64,000 nt of DNA from Betaproteobacteria bacterium (GTDB taxonomy: Bacteria; Pseudomonadota; Gammaproteobacteria; Burkholderiales; Ga0077523), in the NCBI GenBank assembly GCA_016125475.1, contig WGLR01000006.1:155990-219989 (forward strand), written 5' to 3'. A program made the position numbers and the translations under genes. The notes below the pieces were generated by a model. That model was not told the DNA's origin and did no database searches. It saw only the letters and a list, made by a program, of their open reading frames with translations. Within the stretch, counting starts at the first letter, position 1, and each line of letters begins with the position of its first letter. Of the stretch, positions 39,109-48,400 are shown piece after piece.

Positions 39109-40350
39109 ATGAGAAGCACCTCGACAGTGGCCGCGCTGGCCCTCCTCGGAACGATCGGCGGTGCGGCGTGCGCCGCGCCGGAAGCACCCGCGACGGACGT
39201 CGCGGACGCCGTGACCTCGGGCAGGCTCACGTTCGACCTTCGGCCGCGCCTGGAGTACGTGGACCAGGACGGCAAGACCGACGAGGCCACGGCATTCACG
39301 AACCGCACGCTGCTGGGCTGGCGCACCCGGCCCCTGCTGGGCCTGTCCGTCTACGCCGAGGCCATCAACGTGGCGCGTATCGGCGACCAGAACTACAACG
39401 ACGCCCCGACCGGGTCCGCGGTCTATCCGACCGTCGCGGACCCCGAGAACACGGACGTGAACCAGCTCTACGTGGACTACGACGGCCTGCCCGGGACGCG
39501 TCTGCGCGTCGGGCGCATGTCGGTGAAGCTCGACAACGTGCGCTTCGTGGGCAACGTCGAATTCCGTCAGGTGATGCAGGTGTTCAACGGCGCGATGGTC
39601 GAGAACCACTCGCTGCCGGGCGTCGAACTGCAGTACGCCCACTTCCAGCGCGTGAAGAACATCTTCACGCAGCAGCGACAGACCCGGACGGACCTGTTCC
39701 GCGCCGCGTGGTCGTTCCGCCCCGACAACCGCCTGACGGCGTACGCCTATTTCCAGGACCAGCCGATCACGGGCCAGGCGACCGGCTTCGCGGACAACTC
39801 CAACCGGATCGTCGGTCTTCGGGCGGACGGCCGGCTGCCCGTCACGCCCGCGTACCAGGCCCTGTACACCGCCGAGTACGCGAAACAGAGCGACTACGCG
39901 GGCGGCGATCCCCGCATCGACGCGTCGTACTGGCACCTCGGCGCGGGCGTGCAGCGCGACAGGACGTACGTCCGGCTGGACCAGGAGCGCCTCGGCAGCA
40001 ACAACGGTCTTTACGGGTTCCAGACCCCGCTGGGGACGAACCACCTGTTCCAGGGCTGGGCGGACCAGTTCCTCACGACGCCGGCGCAGGGCATCCACGA
40101 CACGTACGTGACGGCGGGGACGGCGGTGCACGGGGTCGGCCTGCAGGTCGCGTACCACGATTTCCGGTCGGACGTCGCGTCCATCCGGTACGGGTCGGAG
40201 TGGGATGCCGGCGTGACCTACGCGTTCCTGCGAAATCTGACGGGCAAGTTCGAACTCGCGCGGTTCAGCGAGGGGGACGTGCTCGCACCCGCAGCGGCCC
40301 GCAAGCGCGACACCACCAAGGTGTGGCTCACGCTCGTCTACAGTTACTGA
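39109..40350 (+). CDS. Outer-membrane porin, alginate-export-like family
   Basis: Signal peptide; RPRLEYVDQDGKTDEATAFTNRTLLGWRT; C-terminal aromatic VYSY. Confidence 0.8.
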   Translation: MRSTSTVAALALLGTIGGAACAAPEAPATDVADAVTSGRLTFDLRPRLEYVDQDGKTDEATAFTNRTLLGWRTRPLLGLSVYAEAINVARIGDQNYNDAPTGSAVYPTVADPENTDVNQLYVDYDGLPGTRLRVGRMSVKLDNVRFVGNVEFRQVMQVFNGAMVENHSLPGVELQYAHFQRVKNIFTQQRQTRTDLFRAAWSFRPDNRLTAYAYFQDQPITGQATGFADNSNRIVGLRADGRLPVTPAYQALYTAEYAKQSDYAGGDPRIDASYWHLGAGVQRDRTYVRLDQERLGSNNGLYGFQTPLGTNHLFQGWADQFLTTPAQGIHDTYVTAGTAVHGVGLQVAYHDFRSDVASIRYGSEWDAGVTYAFLRNLTGKFELARFSEGDVLAPAAARKRDTTKVWLTLVYSY

Positions 40351-40523
40351 CCGTCAGGTCACATCCGGGGCCGGCCCGGAAAAGCGCTCCGGATCCGTTC
40401 GCGCCCGCCGTTAATACAGGGACGTCTCGCCGGGTCGTCCGGCCCGGCGATACAGGGTGGTTCGGGCGGGTGCGACCCGCGGATCTCGGGAGAAGGAAGT
40501 TGTCGACAGACACGGCCAGGGAA

Positions 40524-41135
40524 ATGCATCACGTGCGGCACACGCGCCTCGGGCGGGCCGTCACGATCAACGAGGAGATCAAGCGCGTGATCGCGGTCTC
40601 GTTCCGGGTGAATCTCATGGCGCTGAACGCGATCCTGCTCGCGCGCCGCGCGGGCGGGTCCGCGATGGGGTTTCGCGTCCTGTCCACGGAACTGCGGGAG
40701 TTCATCCGCGACCTGCAGCAGACCATGAACCGGCTCCGCGACCTCACGAATGAGTCGGTGAGGTTCGTGTCGGAGGACACGCGTCAGGCACGTATCGAGG
40801 CCCTGTGGCAGCGCACGTCGACGATGCTGCCATCGGACAGCCCCGTCAGAAGTTCGCTCGAGCCGGTCCTGCGGACCTGCGGGGACAGGGCCGCGAAGCG
40901 GCGCACCCGTCTCACGACGATCACCCGCACGCTCTCGGGGACGGTCGCCGACGCCGCGAGGCTGGGCGACTTCGGCGCGATCCTCGCGCGCACCGCGAAG
41001 ATCGAGGCGGTCTACGGCGGGGGATTCGCGCCCTCGCTGCACCAGGTGGCCACCGAGTTCGACGGGACGATCCGCGAAATCCTCGCGTCGATGGACGTTC
41101 TCGGCAAGCTGCAGCGGGAGGGAACTGCGTCATGA
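40524..41135 (+). CDS. Soluble protein with degenerate MCP (chemoreceptor) signalling hairpin
   Basis: VNLMALNAILLARRAGGSAMGFRVLSTELREF resembles MCP [31 protein letters not shown]; alternative TTG start at 40500. Confidence 0.65.
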   Translation: MHHVRHTRLGRAVTINEEIKRVIAVSFRVNLMALNAILLARRAGGSAMGFRVLSTELREFIRDLQQTMNRLRDLTNESVRFVSEDTRQARIEALWQRTSTMLPSDSPVRSSLEPVLRTCGDRAAKRRTRLTTITRTLSGTVADAARLGDFGAILARTAKIEAVYGGGFAPSLHQVATEFDGTIREILASMDVLGKLQREGTAS

Positions 41136-41869
41136 AGGTGTGTCAGACGATCTACGAGGAAGGCAGGCACCGGTGGCTCGTGGTCGCACGCGACCCGGAA
41201 CGCCCGGATTTCGTGATCGACACGAACGAATATCTCGTCGCGGACGGCGAGGACGCGATTCTCTGCGACCCGGGCGGACTCGAGATCTTCCCGGCCGTCT
41301 TCTCGGCGCTCAGCGAAAGCATCGATCCGGCTTCGATACGGGCGCTGTTCGCGTCACACCAGGACCCGGACATCATCTCGTCGCTGGCGCTCTGGCTGGA
41401 GTTCAATCCGGCCCTCAAGTGCTACGTGAGCTGGCTCTGGGGCGGATTCATCCCGCACTTCGGGGGGGTGGGCGACACGTTCATCCGCATTCCGGACGAG
41501 GGCGCCGACGTGCCACTGGGCGGCGTCACGCTGCGGGCGGTCCCCGCACACTATCTCCATTCCTCCGGCAACTTCCACCTCTACGACCCGAAGGCGAAGA
41601 TCCTGTTCTCGGGGGACGTCGGCGCGGCGCTGCTGCCGCCCGACGCATCGGGACTCTATGTGGAGGACTTCGACCGGCACATCCGTCACGCGGAGAAGTT
41701 TCACCAGCGCTGGATGGGGTCCAACGAGGCGAAGAACGACTGGTGCGATCGCGCCGCGGCGCTCGACATCGACATGCTGTGCCCCCAGCACGGCGCGATC
41801 TATCGCGGGGCGGACGTGGCGCGGTTCCTGGAATGGTTCCGGGCGCTGCGGGTCGGCGTGCTGGGTTGA
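41132..41869 (+). CDS. Metallo-beta-lactamase-fold protein, oxygen-binding diiron (ODP)-like
   Basis: ATGA overlap with upstream gene; HQDPD metal motif, AHYLHSSGNF, SGDVG, CPQHG. Confidence 0.8.
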   Translation: MKVCQTIYEEGRHRWLVVARDPERPDFVIDTNEYLVADGEDAILCDPGGLEIFPAVFSALSESIDPASIRALFASHQDPDIISSLALWLEFNPALKCYVSWLWGGFIPHFGGVGDTFIRIPDEGADVPLGGVTLRAVPAHYLHSSGNFHLYDPKAKILFSGDVGAALLPPDASGLYVEDFDRHIRHAEKFHQRWMGSNEAKNDWCDRAAALDIDMLCPQHGAIYRGADVARFLEWFRALRVGVLG

Positions 41870-41900
41870 TGTCCGAGGAACCCCCGATCGGGCGGGTGCA

Positions 41901-42305
41901 GTGACGCCCGCCTGGTACGAAACCGTCAAGTGGATCCACGCCGGCTGCGCGGGGACCAGCTACTCGCTGTTCTTCCTGCGCGGCGTCTGGCGCTTCCGGG
42001 ATTCGCCGCGCATCCGGGACCGGTGGGTTCGCGTGGCCCCGCACCTCGTGGACACCGTGCTCCTCGCGTCCGCCCTGACGCTCGCGTCCCAGTGGCTCCG
42101 CGTCCCCGCGATGCACGCCTTCCTGCTCACCAAGGTGCTCGCCCTCGTTGCCTACATCCTGCTCGGGATGCTGGCGTTCCGGTGGGGGCGGACGCGATCC
42201 ATCCGCCTCACGGCCTGGGTCGGGGCGCAGGCGGTGTTCCTCTACATCGTGGGCGTCGCGATCACGAAGTCCCCCGGCTGGTTCCTGCCAGGACCGCCGT
42301 ATTGA
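41901..42305 (+). CDS. SirB2-like integral membrane protein
   Basis: GTG start; 4-TM; IHAGCAGTSYSLFFLRGVWRF ... PHLVDTVLLASALTL. Confidence 0.72.
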   Translation: MTPAWYETVKWIHAGCAGTSYSLFFLRGVWRFRDSPRIRDRWVRVAPHLVDTVLLASALTLASQWLRVPAMHAFLLTKVLALVAYILLGMLAFRWGRTRSIRLTAWVGAQAVFLYIVGVAITKSPGWFLPGPPY

Positions 42306-42387
42306 GTCGTGGCGCCGGGCCGGATCAGGACCAGACCCGTGCCGACCTGACCCCCGGCAAGGCACGTGTAAGTCTGCAGTAAGTAAA

Positions 42388-42416
42388 TTGCCCAACGATG
42401 CTCGAAAAACTAACAA
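42388..42416 (+). promoter_or_regulatory. Weak candidate sigma-70-type promoter upstream of the giant ORF
   Basis: TTGCCC-N17-TAACAA in a locally AT-richer stretch; pattern only. Confidence 0.25.
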
Positions 42417-42487
42417 TTGCATCGATTCGAGGCGACCTGACTCCATAACCCACCTCGTGGCGGTCATGTGCGCTGACGAGGTGACCC

Positions 42488-45400
42488 ATGGATCGAAAGC
42501 TGCCGCGCACAGACGGCAAAGCTCGTGACGGCCGTTCCTCCGGTACCAGTGGAGACGGCCCGCTCCGAACGCCTCTTCGAACGATCAGCCGGCTGATCCG
42601 GGGCCTGGCTTCGCCCGGCACGCCCCGGCCCCCGTCGAGGCCGCGTGCATCCGTCGAGACGCTGGAGCCGCGACTGCTGCTCTCCACGTCGCCGCTGCCG
42701 CAACCCGCCTTCACGGCGACTCTCTCGTATTCCGCGCTGCCGACGGGGTCACTCGATGCCACGCTCGAGCTCGTCGACAGCGGCGGCCCGAATCTCACGC
42801 TCCAGCTGCGTTCCGGTTCGGACGTGCTCGCCTCGCGCGCGCTCGACCAGAACCTGCTCGTCGCCTTCACCGGCTCTGCGTTCAACGATCACCTCACGGT
42901 CAACCTGAATTACGACGACCACGGCGGCGGGACGGTCTACTCGCCGTTCGCGGTCGGGATCGCCTTCGACGGCGGTACCGACACGCCGCTGAGCGACGAC
43001 CAGCTCACGTTCGCGGCTTCCGGTCCGAAGGCCTACAGCGCCGGCGGGCTGTTCGTGACCTCTACCGACAAGGTCCTGATCCAGGGGGCGCTCTCCGTCG
43101 GCGGCGACGTGGACATACAGGCACAGGATCACATCGACCTGCAGGGCGCCGTGGTGTCCGGCAACGACATCCGTATCGCGTCCGTGAAGGACACGACCGG
43201 CGGACTGCTCGGCACGGACATCCAGGCGAACGCGACCACTGCCGTGAACCTGATCGGGGCGAGCCTGACCGGCCACGACATCGGGATCGACGCGGAGTCG
43301 AACATCACGCTCGACAGCAAGGCCACCTCACTGTTCGGAGGGCAGGTCAAGCTCGGCGCGGTCGACGCGAATGCCGCGAGTTCGATCGCGTTCACGGGCA
43401 GCACGTCGATCGACGCGAGCGGCAGGCTCGCGATCGAGGCCGGTTCGCACGTCGACACGAAGCTCGACGTGGCACCGGATTCCTCGTCGAACGACGCGAC
43501 GAAGGACGCTGCCGCGGGCGTCACGCACATCGGCAGCACCGCGACGGTGTCCGTCGCGGGCAGTTCGCTTCTGAAGGCGACCGGGGATCTCTCGATCGTC
43601 TCCACGAACACGGTGAAGGCCGTCACCGGCGCCGACGGATCGGCCGGCTCGTCGTCGGGCACGGCCGCGGGCGCGGCACTCGCGGTCTCGGTGGTGAGTG
43701 GTGACACGGAGACGGACATCGCGGGCACCGCGTCCCTGCAGGGCGGCACCGTCACGCTCTCCGCACTGAGCGACCGCACGGTCGACACCCACGCGAAATC
43801 CACGCAGGGTGGGGCGAGCGACAGCGGCGGGACCAACGACACCCAGTCCAAGCAGGCCCTGACCGACAACAAGGCGAAGACGAGTGACGGTTCGGTCAAG
43901 TTCGCTGCGGCCGTCGCGGTCACGAACGTGACGGGCAACACCGTGCTCGACGTGTCGACGGGTGGCACGATCACGTCGGCCGGGCTCGTCGCGGGCACGA
44001 GCAGCGCGAAGCTCGCGGGTCCGTCGGGCTCGTTCTCGACCGCGGCCGACGGTTCCGCGACCTCGAGCGGAGCTACCGGCATCGGCGCGGCGGTCGCCAT
44101 CAACACCGCGAACGTGACGAGCCGTGCGGTGCTTTCGGGTGGGACCACGTTCAGTGCGTCGGGCGTCACGATCGAAGCCGACATGCTCACCGCGCAGTTC
44201 GGTGCCCAGGCGACGTCGGGCGCAGGCGGCAGCAACGTCGGTGTCGCGGGCGCGCTCGCGCTGAACGTCGGCGTCACGCGCGCCGATGCGCTGCTCACGG
44301 GCACCGCTCACGTCACGTTCACGGGCACGACCCCGCTCACGCTGAAGTCGTCGGACACGAGCGCGGACACGGCGAAGGCCGCCGCGAAGGTCGACGGTCA
44401 GGGCGACAGTGTCGGCGTGGGCGCCTCGGTCGCGATCAACGTCGCGGATTCGACGTCGCGTGCGCTGTTCGACGTGGGGTCGCAGTTCACCGGCGCAACC
44501 TCGCCGATCACCGTGAGCGCCCTGTCGAACAATACCGTCACGACGAACGCGACCGGGGGGGCTGCCGGCGGCACGGCGATCACCCCTGCGGCCGCGATCA
44601 CCATCGCGAATCACGACACCATTGCCGAGATCGATTCCGCGGCCGCCGCAGCGATCCTCAAGAGCGTTGCGCTGAGCGCCGACCACACGGGCGCAGCGAC
44701 GACCGAGGCGGGCGGTGCGGCGGCGGGCAGCAACCTGAGCCTCGGTCTCGCGCTCTCGTTCGCCTCCGTCGTCGACACCACCCGCGCCCTCGTCGATCGC
44801 TCCCTCACGCTCGGCGGGACGCTCAACGTCGCTGCCAGCGGCAAGCAGTCGTCCACGTCGACCGCGAAGGCGAGTGCGAAGGGCGGCAAGTCCGACGACG
44901 GGACGCACGACGGAGAGACCGACCAGCAGAATGCCGCCCAGCGCTCGGCGGGCAACAGTGTGGCCACGGATCATGCGGCGCGCGACAGCACGGCGGCCGG
45001 CGCGACCCCGAAGGCCCAGACGGCAGACAAGGACGGCACTGCTTCGGGCAGCTCGTCCGTCAATGTCGCCGGGGCGCTCGCCGTGAACATCGGTGAGGCA
45101 AGCACGCAGGCCGGGATCGCGTCGAATCGCACGGTCAGTGCAACGGACGCCATCACGGTTCACGCCACCGACGACACCGATGTCTCGTCGGTGGCGGACG
45201 GCACTGCCGTCACGGCGGCGAACAACAACAATAACAACAACAATAGCGGTGTCGGCATCGGGGCAGCGATCTCGATCAACGTCGCCGACGCGACGAACCG
45301 TGCGTTCATCGGCAGCGGCGCGACCGTGTCCGGCAAGGGCGTGAGCGTGACGGCCGACACGCCGTCGGCCGCCGCTCAGGACGTCTTCAGCGCCCAGTCG

Positions 45401-48400
45401 ACCTCCGGTGCCGGGGGCGGCAGTGTGGGCGTGGCAGGATCGCTCGCGATCAATTTCGGCAAGGTCCGGACCGAAGCCCAGGTCGCGGGCGGCGCGACCG
45501 TGACCACGACAGGTGGCGGCAGCTTCGTGCTGAAGGCGGCCGACAGCACGAAGGACGATGCGATCGCGAAGCCGCAGGGCACCGCGCAGGGCGACAAGGT
45601 CGGCATCGGTGCGTCCGTCGCGGTCGACGTCGCGGACGAGAAGACGCACGCGTGGCTCGACAGCACGGCGGCCGTGACGAGTGCGGCCGACCTCACGGTG
45701 TCGGCGGAGTCCAAGAATGCGCTGAACGCGCAGGCCGAAGGCGGTGCGGGCGGCGGCGTCGGCATCGTGCCGGTCGCTGCCGTGACGGTCGCGAATCTCG
45801 ACACGACGGCCGAGGCGCTCGGCACCGGCGCATTCAGTGCGACGGGCAGCGTTTCCATCGGCGCGACACACGCGGGCACCGCGACCACGACCGCGACGGG
45901 CAAGGCCACGGGCACGGACGCCGCGATCGGTGCGTCCGTGGCGGTCGGTGTCGTCACGGACACCACCACCGCGTCGCTCGACCGGTCGACGACCGCGGGT
46001 GCGGGTGTGACCGTGTCCGCGAACAGCCAGCAGTCCTCGACGTCGAGCGCGACGGCGAGCGCGAAAGGCGGCAAGGACACGAGCAGCAACACGGACCAGA
46101 AGGGCGTCGACAACCAGAGCGCCGGGCAACGCGGCGCGGGCGACTCGGTCGCATCCAGCCGGGGCGCGCGCACGAGTTCGAGCGCAAAGAGCAATCCCAG
46201 CGCTTCGACTGCGAATACCGATTCGTCGGGGCAGTCCGGCTCGAGTTCGATCAGCGTGGCCGGTGCCGTGGCCGTGAACGTCGCGTCGAGCACCGCACGC
46301 GCCTCGACGGGTGTGAACCGTGCGATCACCGCCGGGGGTACGGTCGCGATCACCGCGAAGGCCAATGCGGATGCGACGGCCAGTGCCGATGGCTCCGCGG
46401 TCTCGAGCGGGGGCTCCGTCGGCGTCGGTGCCGCGGTGGCCATCAATGTCGCGGACGTGACGAACAGCGCATCCGTCGGCTCCGGTGGAGCGATCCAGTC
46501 GGCGGGGCTCACGATCGAGGCGTCGACGGGCGGCAGCGAAGCGACGCCCGAGCACAAGCTCACGGCGACGGCGAAGTCGGGCGCGGGATCCGACAAGGTG
46601 GCGGTCGCGGGTTCCTTCGCACTGAACGTCGTCAACGTCACCACGACCGCGACGGTGCCCGGATTCGCGAGTGCGAAGTTCAACGGCGGCGACGTGCGCA
46701 TCCGCGCGGACTCGACCACGCGGATCGACGCCGAGGCGGTGCCCGACGGCAACGGGGCGAACGGCGGGACCGTCGGTGTCGGGGCCTCGGTCGCGCTGAA
46801 CGTCGTGAACACGACGACGAATGCCGTGGTCGCGGACCAGGCGGTTCTCACAGGCACGGCGCAGAACGTCCTCATCGAAGCTGCCGGGGCCCACAACGTG
46901 AAGACCCTGGCCCAGAACGGCGCGGGGGCCGGTTCGTCGGGAAGCGGTTCGGGGGTCGGGGTCGGTGCAGGGGTCGCGCTCGCGATCGTGGACCACGAGA
47001 AGAACGCGACGCTCGGCGCCGGCACGCAGGCGACCGACACCCTGAACGCGACAGGGACCGTCACCCTCCACGCCGCGCATGCCTCGGCCGCAACGACACA
47101 GGCCGACGCGGATGCGGCGGGCGGCAAGGTCGGTGTCGGCGCGTCCGTCGGCATCGAGGTCCTCACCGACAACGTGCATGCATCGACTGCGCGCAACATC
47201 GCAGCGGGCGGTGACGTGAAGGTGGCCGCCGAGACTGCGGCGGGCAGCGTCAACACGATCAAGGCGAGCGCGCAGGGCAACAAGTCGGACGGGCGCTCCG
47301 CGGACGACGAGGCGAACAATCAGGTCAACAACAACCCGAACAACGGCGGCGACAAGTCGCTGCCCAGCTTCCAGTCGAACGAGAACACCGCCAACAGCAA
47401 GGGCGGTGAACAGTCCGGCGGCAGCAAGTCCGCACAGGTGGGTGTGGCCGCCGCCGTGGGTGTCAGCGTCGCGAACGTGACCAACGCCGCGACGGTCGGC
47501 GACGGGCTGTCGATCAGCTCGACGGGCGGGAACGTGACGGTGTCGGGGCAGACCGACGTCGACGCAACCACGCTCGCGACGGGCACCGCCGTCAGCCTGG
47601 AGACCCAGACCGACGTCGGCGCCGCGGTCGGTCTGACCGTCGCAACCGTCGTGAACAGCGCCACGGTCGGCGCGAACGCCCACGTGAGCGGCCAGAACGT
47701 GACGGTCGCCGCGGGCGAACTGAACGGCGGGCGCAGCGAATTCAAGACCTGGGGGCTCGCGGCGGGTGGCGGCAAGGACTATGGCGTCGCGGGTTCCGTC
47801 GCGATCAACGTGATCAACTACGCCTCGTCCGCCACGGTCGGGGCGGGTGCCGTGCTCTCCGCAAACGGCGCGCTCACGGTTTCGGCCACGTCGAACATCG
47901 GCCTGCAGGCCCTTGCGGGGGGGGCCGGCTTCGGGCAGAACGCGGGCGTCGGTGTCGGCGTGTCCATCGGCATCGTGAACAACACGACGACGGCCACGAT
48001 CGGCACTGCCGCCGATCTGGAGGCCGCCGGCGCGACGACCGTGAGTGCGACGGCCTCGATCACGCCGCTCGCCATTCCGCTCGGCGACAACATCCCGCTG
48101 CTGCCGAGTTCGGTGAACCTCACGTCGGTCGCCGCGGGACTCGGCGCGAGCACGGGCGATGCTGCCGTTGCAGGCTCGTTCGTCGTGAACGTGTTCACGC
48201 TCGACACCGAGGCCGTCGTCGGCCAGGGGGTCACGGTGAACGGGAGCGTCGCGTCGCCGACCAGCGGCCAGGACGTGAACGTCCTCGCGATGGACACGAC
48301 GCAGCTCATCACGGTCGCGGGGGCGCTGGCCGGGTCGATCAGCTCCTCGGGTGCGGCGGTGGGGGCCGGTGTCGACGTCGGCATCGTGAACAAGACCACG

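Noticed and set aside
42306-42487. Riboswitch or small RNA in the leader upstream of the giant ORF
   Set aside because: No recognisable conserved fold; only a weak promoter-like pattern could be supported.
45652-47214. 520-aa + strand ORF inside the giant gene
   Set aside because: Out-of-frame Arg/Gly/Asp-rich translation; shadow of the repeat region.
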